Position numbers and translations under genes: made by a program
From: Macrotis lagotis
Taxonomy: Eukaryota > Chordata > Mammalia > Peramelemorphia > Peramelidae
Assembly: GCF_037893015.1 (NCBI RefSeq)
Contig: NC_133662.1
Coordinates: 273,189,444 to 273,253,443, forward strand
Direction of reading: 5' to 3'
DNA: 64,000 bases
The notes under the pieces: model-generated
The model's input: the letters and a program-made list of their open reading frames with translations, nothing else
What the model was told of the DNA's origin: nothing
Database searches by the model: none
Shown here: piece by piece, positions 11,871 to 24,352 of the stretch
Position numbering within the stretch: the stretch's first letter is position 1
Layout of the letters: each line of letters opens with the position of its first letter

Positions 11871-13072
11871 CTCTGGCAGGAGGATGTGCCAAGGGGAGCT
11901 TGAGCCTTCTTCCCTGTTGTTGTGTAGGGCTGCTTCCTTCAAAGCCCATCATTAGGTGAGGGTGTCATTGTCTAGGAGATGGCCATAAGCCCATAAACAT
12001 CCTCCATTTGCTTTCCATTTGTAGCCTTTAGTAAACATCTTTGAGGCCCCTGATCCTGACCAGGCACAGGGTTAAATCCTTAACATCCAGTGACGGAATG
12101 GAAATCTGGTGGGTCAAGGGTCATCTGAGCAAAGATAAGAACCTTCAAGGTGACTTCAAGGGAGGAGGACACAAGCAAGGGACGGTGGTGGTGGTGGGGG
12201 GTGGTCAGGGAGGCTTCTTATTCATGTTTCAAAGAGCTGGGAGGAGAATGGGGGAGAGACCTTCTGAGTTTTCCCAGCTTCTTGGGGAGATAAGGCACAT
12301 CATATTAGGAGTTCAGGAGGTCCCTGTGGCCAGTGATACAAAGCATCATTGTCCAGGAGGTCTGGAGAGCAGGCGGAGAGAGTGGGCAAGACTTGGATTG
12401 GCCAACAGCAAAGTAGTTTGTGTTCTGTTTGGCAGCAGGTATTGGGCCAATAATGATGTGATCAGATCAGAGCTTTTACATCATCTTTGTGGCTGCTTCC
12501 ACAGAGGAGAAGCCCCAAAAGTGGCCCCCACCCGTTGCAATGAAGCCCAAACCTGATTAAAATGTAGAGGGAAAGGAACATTTAGGAAAAGAAAGGAAAA
12601 AGTTGGCAAGGTCCCATTTAAAAGCTTATTGATATTCAGTTCATCGGTATGCTTATGAATGTGGTAGTGGTTCTCATTTCTTTTTGAATTAGAAATTCCT
12701 GGTCTAGAGCATGGATTGGACAGAGGAAAGACTGGAGACCACCTTGAGGGGCTGTTTCAATATCTCAGCCACTGCTGCTAGAACCATTATCTGGGCTAAC
12801 GGAAATCTGGATGTAGAAATGTGGATTTGGGAAAGTGGAAGAGAGAGAGAAAAAGACAAACAAAAATAGACAGAAACAGTCTGAACCAAAGAAATTGAGA
12901 GCAAGAAAGACAGAGAGATTGGGGAGGGTCAGTGAGACAGAGGCAAAAATAGACATAGGGAGAGAGATATAAACAGGTTCAGAATCCTAGAAAGAGTCAA
13001 AAGCTACATTGACAGAGCAACAGAGAGAGAGAGAGAGATTAAATTGGAGTGGGAGGGATGGAGGGAGTAAAG

Positions 13073-13134
<62 letters not shown>

Positions 13135-13440
13135 TGTAGTGACACATATACAGGCAGAGGCACACACACCATCCAATCACAAATGCACTAATTGCCATAG
13201 GCATGCATAGAAACAAAAAGTGACAAAGACACACAAACACAAACCTTTATATCTACACTGGTACATACATTTACACACACAGTCACATGGACATACATAT
13301 TTATGTACACAGGCACACACAGGCTCTCTCTCATACGCAGAAACACAGATACACACATAAATACATGCAAAGGCAAATGTATACCCATATGCAAACATAT
13401 ATAAACACAGACACACACACATGTACAAACATTCATGGTT
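11871..13440. other. Unit spacer upstream of KRTAP10-like gene
   Basis: No gene seen. Equivalent to 894-2560. It carries the CAAAGTAGTTTGTGTTCTGTTTG word at 12410, then a GA tract and CA-rich sequence (13205-13430) that is split at 13441 by a LINE. Confidence 0.6.
13074..13130. repeat. (GA)n microsatellite
   Basis: About 28 uninterrupted GA units in the unit-conserved position. Confidence 0.95.
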
Positions 13441-15333
13441 CAGTTCAGGTTGATTCTTGTCCTTCATTGTCAAAGAAGACCAAAATGACATCATTATGTT
13501 TGAGACAAATGTCAGTGTGTCTGACTTTGGCTGATCAGACCAATAGGAGCCCGGAATGCTCTACTACAGGTTGGGCACAAATAGTCCATGGGAACACCTG
13601 GGATGGGTACTTTCAACTTATGGATGTCACATTTCCTTGAACTGCTTCCATTCTGCCTTCCTCATAGAGCACAACACCTTCCCTGATGAGGGCACCCTAT
13701 GCTGGGTGGTCCTCTGCCAGGGTCTCCCAAGCTGTACAACCAATTCTAAAGTTCTTCAATGAGACTTTCAGGGTGTCTCAATATCACTACTTCCAGCCCC
13801 CTTGTGAGCACTTGTCCTGGGTGAGTTGTCCTTAAATAGTTTTGGGGGCAAGTGTCCAGCCCATCGTAGTTGCACTCTCTGTATTAATGATGGAATGCTC
13901 AGCAGTTTAGCTCAAGAAAGGACCTCTGTGTCTTGGATCTCCTCCTGCCAGGTGATCTTCAGAATCTTCCCAAGACAATGTAAATGGAAGCGATGCAGTT
14001 TCCTGACACGGCGCTGATAGACTGTCCAATTTCAAGGCATTCAGCAATGAGGTCAGCACAATGGCTCTGTAGACCTCCAGTTTGGTAGTCAGTCTAATAC
14101 CTAGTCTTTCCATACTTTCTTTCGGAACCTTCCAAATACTGACCTAGCTCTAGCAATGCGAGTATAAACCTCACTGTCAATGTGTACAGTGACCTTGGAA
14201 AGGATGTGGATTTGGGAAAGAGTGAAAAAGAGAGGAAAAAATTATAGAGAAAAAGACAAAGAGTCCTTGAAAAGGACACTCCCGAGGTAAGTGAACCTGT
14301 CCACAGTACTCAAAACTTTTCCATTTGCTGTAATCAATGGTTCCACATGGTGTGGTACTGGCTGATGGAGCACCTGGGTTTTCTTGTTGTTCACTGTTAG
14401 TCCAAAATGTGCACAAGCAGCAGAGAATCGATTCATACTTTGTTGCATCTCAGCTTCAGAAGGCACATTGAGGGCACAATCATCTGCAAACAGAAGATCA
14501 TGCACCAACCTCCCTCCACTTTGGTCTTGGCTTTTAGCCTACTCAAGTTGAAGAATTTGTCATCATGACGGTATTTGACCTTGAGGTCATGTTCATCCTT
14601 AGTGAAGGTGTTTGATAACATGGCTGAAAACATGCTAAAAAGCATGGGAGTAAGGACACAGTCTCACTCCATGGTGACTGGGAAATCTCGAGAGCAATGT
14701 CCACTATCCAGAACTTGGACATGCACAATATCATGAAACTTATGTGTAGTACTGATGAACTTCTCTGGGCAACCAATTCTTCATAAACCCTTGTGACAGA
14801 CAGTATCAAAAGCCTGGCTCAGATCTACAAATGTTGTATGCAGTCCTCTGTTCTGTTCTGGGCATTTTTCCTGGAGTTATCAGGCAGCAAACACCATCCC
14901 TTTCTGAAACCACTCTGGCTCTCAGGGAGGTGACCACTTTCCAAGTGAAGGAGCAACCTATTGAAAAGGACTTTGACAAGAATCTTATGGCACTGACTAA
15001 AAGAGAAAGAACTCTGTGATTGTCCAGGACAATCTAGTATCTTTACCTTCATAGAGGTGGATGATGGAGACATCCTTGAATTCTTGGAGGATAAATCTTC
15101 ATACCATATGACCTGGAAAATTTCCATCAGTTTTTGGATGAGCAATGGATCCACCACCTTGTAGTTCTCAGCTGGAGTAGAATCAGCTCTAAGCACTTGC
15201 CACTTGAAAAGAGCCTAATGGCATTCAAAACCTCTTTAGTTTGAACTTCAGCTAGGAACTTATTGACTTCAACTTGAGGAAAACAAGTCAATGTCTTCTG
15301 CATTGGTTGATGATGGTCTATTAAGAACAGTGT

Positions 15334-15466
15334 GGGGGTAGCTAGGTGGCACAGTGTATAGTCAGAAGGAACTGAGTTCAAATTTGACCTCAAACACTTA
15401 AAAACTACCTAGCTATGTGACCATGGGCAAGTCACTTAACCCCACTGCCTTGCAAAAATCAAAAAG
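15334..15466 (+). mobile_element. Marsupial MIR-related tRNA SINE
   Basis: Shows GGTAGCTAGGTGGCACAG, then GAGTTCAAATTTGACCTCA, then GACCATGGGCAAGTCACTTAAC and an A-rich tail. It is followed directly by a second SINE. The flanks AAGAACAGTG (15323) and AAGAACACTG (15615) enclose both, so the pair looks like one insertion or a nested one. Confidence 0.8.
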
Positions 15467-15469
15467 GTG

Positions 15470-15614
15470 GTGGGGGGGAAGGCAACGAGATGATGCACTG
15501 AAGAGAGCATTACCCATGAGTTCAAATCCAGCCTTAGACACTTAATAATGACCTAGCTGTGTGACCTTGGACAAGTCACTTAACCCCATTGCCTTGCAAA
15601 AAAATCAAAAAAAA
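15470..15614 (+). mobile_element. Marsupial MIR-related tRNA SINE, second copy of a pair
   Basis: Same family as the preceding SINE (GAGTTCAAATCCAGCCTTAGA, then GTCACTTAACCCCATTGCC) with an A-rich tail at 15598-15616. Its 5' end is more diverged than its neighbour's. Confidence 0.75.
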
Positions 15615-15885
15615 AAGAACACTGAAGTTTCAGCCCATCTCTATTATAATGTCCCTTTCATTGATTAATGTGAATCCATCAGCACTGAGCTGTTGACATG
15701 TACCATAGGTCTTTGGCCCATAAATAGCCTTCAGGGTATCATAAAAGCATTTTAGTTTGTTACTGTCTATATAAAATTGAATTTCCTCTGCCTTCTTACT
15801 GAGCCAAGAGTCCTACATTTCTCTCAGCTTTGCTTGTACTTTACTTTTGATGGAATTAAATACTACCTTAGAAATGGTAAATGTG

Positions 15886-16020
15886 GGGTGGCTAGGTGGC
15901 GCAGTGGATAAAGCACTGACCATGGAGTCAGGAGGACCTGAGTTCAAATATGACCTCAGATGCTTAATAATTACCTACTTAACCCATTGCCTTGCAAAAA
16001 GAAAAAAGAAAACCTAAAAA
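15886..16020 (+). mobile_element. Marsupial tRNA SINE with clear target-site duplication
   Basis: GGCTAGGTGGCGCAGTGGAT head and A-rich tail. A 14-base direct repeat AAATGGTAAATGTG (15872-15885 and 16021-16034) flanks it, so it inserted into the RTE-like LINE after that element was already in place. Confidence 0.88.
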
Positions 16021-17840
16021 AAATGGTAAATGTGTGGAGTTCTAGTTTTTCATTTACAGCTTCTGTATTTCCGCATCATTTCATCAAATCAGCCTTGGTG
16101 TTTGCAAGTGTTCTGGTCCAGATCAACAAATGCAGATCTATGAAAACTGTCCACTCTTTTTCTGCTCCACTGTTGCCAACTGTGTGTTGGTTCAGTTTTC
16201 CCTCTGAGTTAGCAACAAACTGTTTCTGTTTGGAGAGATACGCTAATCTCTTGATGTTAATTCTATTAGTGGTCATTTTGTCTTGGGGTCACTGCTTTGG
16301 TTGAATATTTAGCTTAGAGAGAATGAGTCTGTGATCAGTCCAGCACTCTGTACCACACATTGTCACTCTCACATCCTATCTGTCTCTTCTCCTTACGATG
16401 CCAATGTTTGCTGCAAGGGTGCATCCAGGAAGTTTATTGTGTTTAGGTAAATGGAAGACAGTGTTTGTGATGAGAGGGTGCATAAGATATGCAAGTTTTC
16501 AGTAGGAGGTGACTACTGCTGTTTCTGTTTCCAACTCTGTTCCTCCCAAGGACTCTTTGTCATGCTTTGTAATCTGAGCCTCCTCTAGCATTAAAGTCAC
16601 CCAGAATTATGAGCTTATACTCTTTTGGTACGTTGATGAGAAGGATCTCCAGGTCTTCATAAAATTTTTCTTTAACTTCATCAGTGTTCATCATGGTGGT
16701 AGCATAGGCACTGATGGTCATGGCATGGTGTTTTCCTGGAAGTGGCAATCTCATTGCCATGAGCCTGTCATTCACTCCTTTTGGTAGGCATTAGTTTTGA
16801 TTAGTTTTGATTGAAAAATCTATCCCAACTTCACAGTGTTCCCCTTCACTGCGATCACTCCAGAAAAACATGTAATCTGACCTTCATTTGCCAGCCTTAT
16901 TTCACTCAAGGATGCTAATTGGCTATACCTGCTGAGTTCTCTTGCAACAAGAGCTGTTTGTCTTTCAGGTCTATTGGATCTTGTGTCGTCTATGAGTGTG
17001 CACACATTTTGTGTTCCTAGGAGTGGAATCGACTTTGTAGTTTTTTGGTGTCTCAACCATACTGTGGGATCCCTGCCTATAATCAGACTAGGGTTGGAGA
17101 AGCAGACAATTTTAGGGCACCCTTTTTAGCCCCTTTTAGCCCCTCACAACAGAAGATGAGCAGTGGGATCCTTAAAAGGGCTGCTCAGTCACCCAGGGGG
17201 CTGCCAAATGTCACTGCTGTTTTCAGAGGGGAAATGACTCTATGGCCCCAGGCTGCCTGCGTGCAGGGGTTGTGACTTAAGCTCCCAGTGTAACTGCACC
17301 TGCTGCTTTGTTACTTGCCTCTCACCACAGGTCTTTGAGGAATGGTAAAGTGGTGTGGGTGATGTCTTTTGGTGCATGGGTAAATTGGATTTAAGTGAGG
17401 TACAGCTGCCAGAAGTCTACCTCTTTCTCTATGCCAAAGTCATCATGATTCAGCATGGCAAGAGAAAATCAAGACAACTGGGCAGGGCTCTAGATGCAGT
17501 GGATGACCTTGGCATCTGCGATGTCTATCCAAGCTCTACGTGCTCCATAGCATCTGCTTCAACTGACTTCATGGAAGTTGGAATGAAGTATTCTCATCCA
17601 CCCATTCCACCAGTGGGAGACCTCACCTCATATGCTTGGGGTAGACAACCTCCATTATGCACTGATGAGTTTGAGACTCTCACTTACCCTCAACCTGCTT
17701 TAGCCTGCCTGCTGAAATGGTTTACTGGAGTGTGGCCACTGCTACAGCTTCTTGGAACACAGTTATTAGGTGGCTCAAGTGAATAACAAAGGTGGAAAGC
17801 AGTCCTGAAGAGGACTTGGCAGCCATCACACCAAGGTACT

Positions 17841-18734
17841 TCCTTGAGCACACCCTACACCCCAACAAACATACACACAAAACCACACATATATAGACAA
17901 ACACTCACAGACACACATATGCAGCACATACTAAGTCACATACATACACAAATACAGATAAACACAGACTCACAGACACAGGGTCATACACACAGACAAG
18001 CACACAGTCACAATCACACAAAAACACACTCACTCCAGGTTCTCTCCCCCATGCACCCAGGGCTTCCTCCTGCTGTCCTGCACAGGATCCCCAGGACTCT
18101 CACTTTTCCTCTCACTGGTCCTGATGTACCAACATCTTCCTCCCAGAAACTACATGAGAGAAATCTTGGAATCTCTCCCCCAAACCTACAGGGAATGGAA
18201 CCTTTCCTCAGTCCTAGCTGGTTGTCTTCTCTCATTAGCCAGAGACCCACCAGGCAGTGATCCCTGAGGGAACTTCCTGCCAATCCAGGGCACATTTATG
18301 AAGGACCTACTGTGGGCCAAGCTGGGGAAGCACCTATTGATGAAAGACAGTTCCTACCTTCCAGGAACTTACATTCCCTTGGGGGGAGACAATGAAGTCA
18401 GGATGCAGAGGGCAGACTGGGGGGACTTTTTGTTTTGGCCTCCTGTCTTGTGGAGGTAAACCCCATCAGAACAGCAGAAGCAAAGTGGGGTGACCCAAGA
18501 TCCCAGACTCTACCCCCCAACAAAGGAACACTTTGAGAGGAGTTCTCTGCCCCTCAGCCCTCCTCTGGCCTTCTGAAACTGAAGAAAGCCTTGAATGCCA
18601 TCTTGGACCATGACATCTCCTCCACCAAATGGGGGAAACGCCTTCCTTCTCCTCTAGGCCACAGGTCACCCCCATACCATCAGACTTCAGAAAAGAAAAT
18701 TGCCAAGTGAATTTTAGAAGTGTCTCTATGGAAC
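17841..18734. other. CA-rich tract and 3' flank of KRTAP12-like gene
   Basis: No gene seen. It resumes the CA-rich sequence interrupted at 13441, then the unit-conserved block starting CCTGCACAGGATCCCCAGGA (18080) and an old interspersed repeat (about 18290-18395). Confidence 0.6.
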
Positions 18735-18740
18735 TTTATT
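18735..18740 (-). other. Poly(A) signal of KRTAP12-like gene at 19098
   Basis: AATAAA on the - strand in the context GTAATAAAGTTCCAT, about 360 bp past the stop. The motif is shared with the copies at 33587 and 49584. Confidence 0.75.
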
Positions 18741-19097
18741 ACATGTTGGCTTCTGGGAAGTCACTGGGGTGGGTGAAGCTGGAGTGTTCTCAGGTAAGGA
18801 GAGACACTGAGGAAAGCCAGGCCCTGGTATTCCAGGATCTCCCTGGAGGAAAGTCTAGAAGGTTTCCTGTGGGAATGAAGGCTGCTGTTCCATATGAAAT
18901 CCATGGGGTGTGTTGAGGCCCAGGTGGTTTCTGGCAACAGCGACCTAGTTCATGTCTCATGGCTGGTGAGGCAGAGCAGAACCATCACTGAACTTCAAGC
19001 TGTGGGTTAACAGGAGGGCCCTGCTCAGTGACAGATGACCATGACCACAGTGATATGAGAAGTGGATTCTTCCATTGTCCTGAAGTGAAATGGGTGC

Positions 19098-19517
19098 TCA
19101 GCAGCAGGAGGGGGTGCAGGAGGGACCACAGAGCAGGGAGGTGCAGGAGGTTGGCTGGCAGCAGGAAGTCTGGCAGGACGGCACCCCACACATCACAGGC
19201 TTGCAGCACACAGGCACACACAGAGTGGGTTTGCAGCAAACTGGCACACAGCAGGAAGACTGGCAGGGGTTAGATGCAAAGCAGGGGGATGGGCAGGAAC
19301 TGAATACACAGACAGGGCCACAAGAACCAGCTTGGCAGCAAGGGGGTGGGCAGGGGCTGCTGCCAACTCCACAGACTGTCTGGCAGCTGGTCACCACAGG
19401 GCAAGCTGGGCGGCAGAGCAGAGTAACACAGGAGGCCGGGCAGCAGCAAGGACGGACACAGCAGATAGGCCCTGAGCAAGTCGGCTGGCAGCTATTGGAG
19501 CAACTGGTGTGGCACAT
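19098..19517 (-). CDS. KRTAP12: Keratin-associated protein 12-like, high-sulphur
   Basis: Single-exon gene of 139 residues. KRTAP12 proteins are small cysteine-rich hair matrix proteins that bond to keratin filaments. The start MCHTSCSNSCQPTCS matches the KRTAP12 signature. CRPACPVVTSCQTVCG follows, then CPSPCC and CVPVCCKP repeats, and the end is SCTPSCC. It is intact from the ATG at 19517 to the TGA at 19098-19100. A TATA box lies about 84-91 bp upstream (19601-19608) and an AATAAA is downstream. It is the longer of the two intact KRTAP12 copies in the window. The SSCPSPCFASNPC segment differs from the other copies. Confidence 0.92.
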   Translation of the reverse strand: MCHTSCSNSCQPTCSGPICCVRPCCCPASCVTLLCRPACPVVTSCQTVCGVGSSPCPPPCCQAGSCGPVCVFSSCPSPCFASNPCQSSCCVPVCCKPTLCVPVCCKPVMCGVPSCQTSCCQPTSCTSLLCGPSCTPSCC

Positions 19518-19600
19518 GGTAGCTAGGATAGGTGAGTCCTTTGGGAGAGGAGCAGAGAGGAAGAGGTAACTTTGGATAGCCCCTTCCCCCTGAACAGAGC

Positions 19601-19608
19601 TTTTATAC
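19601..19608 (-). promoter_or_regulatory. TATA box of KRTAP12-like gene at 19098
   Basis: Minus strand TGGTATAAAAGC, about 84 bp upstream of the ATG and identical in the core to the sites at 4171 and 50412. A long GA tract begins about 20 bp further upstream. Confidence 0.8.
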
Positions 19609-19623
19609 CACTCTGTAGAGTGG

Positions 19624-19626
<3 letters not shown>

Positions 19627-19700
<74 letters not shown>
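19627..19700. repeat. (GA)n microsatellite just upstream of a KRTAP12 TATA box
   Basis: About 37 uninterrupted GA units starting about 20 bp 5' of the TATA box. The other KRTAP12 copies have short TG runs here. Confidence 0.95.
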
Positions 19701-19702
<2 letters not shown>

Positions 19703-20498
19703 ATCACAACAAACAAGGGCCGTTCTCTTGTTTGTCCTAACCTTTCCTCTCACAAGTAGCTTATTAAACTTCTCCATAGATCCTTGTCAGTGTTTCTTTG
19801 ACCCTCACATGTGTTCCCTGGGAGCTTAAGAGTTATTAGAGTCTTCTTAGAGGCCATTGTCCCCCCCTTGTTTATCTTTGTCTACATTTTCATTCCTCCC
19901 TTCTAAACCAAACCCAAGGTTTTGGGGTGAGTCTTTAAAGCAGGAAGCCCTGACCTTCTTGGTCTCATGGTGATTCTTAGTCTCTCCACAGCCATTGAGA
20001 CCCAAATATTTATTAAACATTTATTCCATAATAAAGGATGAGAATCTTCGTCTTCCAGTCTATGGGGTGTGGACCTCATTGTAATAAGTATCAGGGAGAG
20101 TTCTGAAGTGCTGAGGAGTGGGATGATCAACATTCCTCTCTGTAGGCATGGTGCTCTTGGCTAAGAGAAGATGATGGTCACTTATTTGCTTGTGGAACAA
20201 ACTTCTCTGAGCTTCAAGAGGGAGAGCTGGTTCTAGGAGCAAGGTTGTCTGCTCTTCCTGGCCCTAAATGAAAAAATGTCATTGTTTGTTTTAGACCCTT
20301 TGACAAATGGAATCTGGCACCCAAACACAGACTCCTGTGCTTCAATAACCTTTGACAGAAGGCACTTTTCAAAATGGTCCTAAGTGGTGCCCTTCTTACT
20401 TTCTGGCCCCATTCCCTCTTACTTCTTGCCATAATCTGCTTCAGGCAGACTGTGCTAACTGTGTTTTATCTATTAGTTGGTTGACTGCTGCTCTTTGT
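19701..20498. other. 5' flank of KRTAP12-like gene, no gene seen
   Basis: Unit-conserved non-coding sequence, equivalent to 4250-4880, 34500-35300 and 50460-51110. Confidence 0.55.
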
Positions 20499-20645
20499 TC
20501 TTTTTTTTTTGCAAGGCAAATGGGGTTAAGTGGCTTGCCCAAGGCCACACAGCTAGGTCATTATTAAGTGTCTGAGGTTGGATTTGAACTCAGGTACTCC
20601 TGACTCCAGGGCTGGTGCTCTATCCACTGCACCACCTAGCTGCCC
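20499..20645 (-). mobile_element. Marsupial tRNA SINE
   Basis: Minus orientation: a T-rich tail at 20499, then GCAAGGCAAATGGGGTTAAG, TGGATTTGAACTCAGG and CACCACCTAGCTGCCC. It lies at the edge of the RTE-like fragment. The flanks GCTCTTTGTTCTT and GCTCTTCATTCTT suggest a 13-base duplication with one difference. Confidence 0.88.
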
Positions 20646-20649
20646 TGTT

Positions 20650-21600
20650 GCTCTTCATTCTTGAAGAGACCAGCAGGACATCACTGTCTTGGAGAGAAGT
20701 GAAAGTGTCTGACCTTGATTTATCAAACCAATATAATCTCAGAATGTTCTTCCCCAGGACAGGTACAGATAGGCCATGTGGACATCTGGAGTGGTCACTC
20801 TAAACTTCTGCATCTCACTCTTCCTTTGAGTTATTTCTATCCTGCTTCAGTCGTAGCACCCTCTCTGAAGAGGGCAGCCCATGACAGGCAATCCTGTGCC
20901 AGGATCTTCCTTTACTGTACAATCAATTCCAGAGTTCTTAAGCAAGACCTTCAGAGAGTATCCCTGTATTGTTTTTTTTCTGATTCCCACCACTCCACAT
21001 TGTGCTTTTGCCCTCTGTAAATTCTCCCCAAAATAGTCTTTTTGACATTTGAACAATGTAGCCTGTCCATTAGAGTTGTTCTCCATGGCATAATGTTTGA
21101 ACGCTTGGCAGTTTGACTGGTGAAAAGACTGCAATGTCCAGGTTTCCATCTTGCAAGCCATTCTTTAGAGTCTTCATAGGACAATTCAATTGGAAGTGGT
21201 TCAGTTTCCTGTCTTGGTACTGGGAGATTGGTTTGGTGTTACAGGAATTCACTAATGAGGTCAGCACAATGGCTCTCTAGACCTTCTGGTTGGTAGTCAG
21301 TCTAATACTTCTTTTCTCCTACACTTTCCTTGGAGATTCCTAAACAGTGAACTAATTCTGGTAATGCCTATGTCAACCTGTGTATCACTATATACATCTC
21401 TAGAAAATGTGTTACCAAGCCAAGTGAACTTGTCCACAGCATTCAAAACTTCATTGTTATAACCAATCATTCCACATATCAATGGTGTGGTGCCTGTTGT
21501 TGGAGAATCAGTGTTTTCTTGGTGTTGTTAAGTCAAAATTGGCACAAGTAGGAGAATTGATTCATACTTTGTTGCATCTTAACTTCAGAGGAAAGATAAC
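20650..21600 (-). mobile_element. RTE-like LINE, 3' fragment
   Basis: Same fragment and same unit position as 4890-5850 and 35300-36175. It shares AGAATGTTCTTCCCCAGGAC, CATCTCACTCTTCCTTTGAG and GAACTTGTCCACAGCATTC. Protein-like words on the - strand include VVGIRKK and LKVLLKNSGIDC. Decayed. Confidence 0.6.
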
Positions 21601-24036
21601 AGGCCATCTGCCCCCTCGATGCCTTTGCCCAGATACTTCCCCAATCCTGGAAGTCTGTCTGTCAACATCTCTGCCTCCTTGGGTGACCTTGCTTTCTCTG
21701 AGGTTGACTCCTTTATCACATTCAATATGAAGCTTCTCCTATGGCACTGGGACCAATATTTAGAAAGATACCAGGAGGCATTCATATTGTGCCACTTAGA
21801 GGTGAATTTCTTGGACTATTTTAAGACAAACCAGAGTGAAACCATTTCCCAAGAATGAAATTTGGAGGTTCAAAGAAGATCAGATGTTACTGTAATTCCT
21901 ATCATAATTAATACCAACTGACAATATGGCAGTGTTATTCCCATAACCTTCCGGGCAGTTTCTGGGAAACCAGAGTTCCAGGGGCTGTATGGTTGCTGAG
22001 TTCAATAGAGAAATTCAGTCACCTTTGTGATGATTAGACCATAGAGATTCAGGTTGGCTGCACCATGTTGTTAACAAAGTTTTCACTGAAAGTCACAATG
22101 CTGGTATTCTGCCTAGTTTTACTGGATTACCATGTTGCCTCACAGTTATAGGAGGGAACTATATCTGTTAGACTAAGGACTCCTACAACATCCAGACATC
22201 ATGAGAAGTCCAAATCATTTTCTGGGAATGGCAATGAGAAGGATATCTTTGGACAACATTCCTTTCACTTCAAAAAATAGAATGTGGGACATCAATGCCA
22301 TCATTCATTTGATGTCATAATCATCTTGGATTGCCAAGATGAACTATATGTTCCTCTTGTATTACTCCACCCCACCAACAAGAAGATCCCTATAGATTCC
22401 AGTGCCCTCTGTCCCTCTGAAATTACTTTGTATTTGGTTGTCCATCTTTATCCTGTTTCTTTTGGCATGAAGCAAGCACCCTGAGGACAGTTACTGTGCC
22501 ACTGTTTTCCTTAGGAACTTGCCAGTGTCCCTAGCAGACTGTATGGTTATGCAGGGTCACCTCTTCAACTGCCTATGCAAACATAGGTTCTGGGCTTCTC
22601 AGGGGTGCTTTGGGCTTTCTGGGGCTACAGAGATTCCCACTTTGCAAGGGTGACCTGAGATTCCTGGACGAGGATTTCCTCAAAAACATCAACAACTGCC
22701 ACTCTCCCATCTCTCTGATATTTCCATGTTCTGCCCTTTGTGAAGGACAAGAAGCCTCATCTTCTCCTATCTGATGACCCAGAAGACATTGTCCAGTTGT
22801 GCCTGAAAAGGGTCTGCAAAGCCCCTTTCCCCAAGGTCTAACTGCTTACCAGTTTGGGTCTGTCTCCACTCCTCTGGGGGGCAGACAACTGGGAGCCTCA
22901 CTTAAACATGTGGCCTTGAACAGCCATTCATTTTCTGATTCCTGGGTGACATTGTTGGGGGATACTGTCTCTTTGTCAAAGCAGAGTCATCCTCCCAATC
23001 AGGGAAAGTGGGAGTCACTATGAAGGGAATGATGGAGATGCAAGTCTGTGTATTCATAGGGAGATATCTTCAGTCAGTGGGCCTTGTCATCTCCATCCAC
23101 ATTAACCTTCCCAATGTAAGGTAGCACCTCCTTCCTCTTCTGACTTCCTTCTCTCTTTCTGCACATAAAGGGCTATGGGGCAGCTGGGTGGTAAAGTGGC
23201 TAGAATATTGGTCCTGGAGTCAGGAGGATCTGAGTTCAAATCCAACCTCAGACACTTAATAATTACCTAACTGTGTGATCATGTGACTTAATCCCATTGC
23301 CATGCTTAAAAAAAAACAAATAGAAGGCTCTTTTGTAACTTGTCACAGCCCTGAGATGTCAATAATGTCATAATGTCAATAATGTCATAATCAGCCCCAG
23401 TGTGGTCTGATAGGAAGTTATCTGGGTTCTGGTTGTATAGAGGTTCTTGGGGGCTGCATGGATGCTGGGAATGCATGAGAGACTGCCTGCAAAGGACACC
23501 TCTCTAGGTGAGCGCCCTTGTGCTATGACTGTCCTGCTGTGAATCAGATCCTCCAACATGGTCATTCTTGTACATGTGCCTGGTGTCCTAACTCTGACCA
23601 AGAGGAGTAAGGAGCATCTAAACCAAGAGAAAAATTTTTGACCATTCTCACACCACTGTCCTGGTGTAGTGGTAGCACTCAGATTGAGACTTGAGAAAAG
23701 ATGGTGGGGCAGAGTGTATTGGGAATTCTGCTCTTGAACTAGACACAGTGATATCAGATTTACAAAGCAGTAGAACAGTTCTATGGGAAGAGAATCATAG
23801 AAGGGTGGAAAGGTTGATAGGTATGTATGATGGGCATGTGTGGGTTGGAGAGGGTGGGTCAGGATCAGCTTGACCATGGTGAAGTGTGTACATGCTGTCA
23901 TAGTCATTGAATCACTCACTATCTCATGTGACCTTCTGGTCTACCCAGGCTGTCTTCTGTGGTCCTTGTGTCTTCTCCCCTTACCCAAGATAAGAAAAGA
24001 AAACAAGTGAGAGTCCAGGAAGGTAAGTTGGTGCAA
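21601..24036. other. Unit spacer, lacks the L1 found in sister units
   Basis: No gene seen. From 21600 to 23160 it matches 5860-7560. The L1 remnant found at this place in other units is absent: GGATGCTGGGAATGCA (23460) runs within about 40 bp into CCTCTCTAGGTGAG (23500). A SINE lies at 23176. Confidence 0.6.
23176..23317 (+). mobile_element. Marsupial tRNA SINE
   Basis: GGGGCAGCTGGGTGGTAAAG head, GAGTTCAAATCCAACCTCAG core and A-rich tail. Confidence 0.88.
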
Positions 24037-24042
24037 TTTATT
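24037..24042 (-). other. Poly(A) signal of KRTAP10-like gene at 24353
   Basis: AATAAA on the - strand (GACAATAAATTGCAC), about 310 bp past the stop. Confidence 0.75.
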
Positions 24043-24352
24043 GTCAGGTAGATCCCTGCAAGGGGTCATCCCTGCATATGTTGATCCTACAGAGAGTCTG
24101 AGATCTGGTGGCAGTGTCAAGATGGTGCAGGCTGAGTTGGGTCAATGGGAAGCAGGAGCCAAGGTCAGGATCAGGCATCATTTGGAGGAGACGTGTGGGA
24201 GACCCCGCCTATACCGTGGAGGGTGAGGTGGTTAGTTGGAGGTTGGTGGAATGACTGTCTTCCAAGGTGATTTTGACCAGTTGTGTAGTTGGTGTTTCTG
24301 GATGGACCTAGGAGACCGATGGCAGGTTGTAGGCTTTGAGATGAATAAGCCA

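Larger units (their letters stand above)
13441..17840 (-). mobile_element. RTE-like LINE, nearly full span, decayed
   Basis: Non-LTR retrotransposon on the - strand, about 4.4 kb including three SINEs. Reading from high to low coordinate, translated pieces show an AP-type endonuclease (about 17056-16560: SNRPERQTALVARELSRY, then YEDLEILL and LIILGDFNARGG) and a reverse transcriptase (about 15200-14240: LPESQSGFRKG, then LLFADDCALNVPSEAEM with the FADD catalytic motif). A C-terminal region follows (TTKLEVYRAIVLTSLL, about 14100). Frames are broken many times, so it is inactive. It interrupts a CA-rich tract that resumes at 17850. I assign it to the RTE-like group from these words; the exact clade is not certain. 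The left 500 bases (17355-17840) may be a separate 5' repeat. Confidence 0.7.

Noticed and set aside
10995-11942. A longer KRTAP10 start 55 codons upstream
   Set aside because: That start is upstream of the TATA box, and the extra stretch is not shared in frame by the paralogues.
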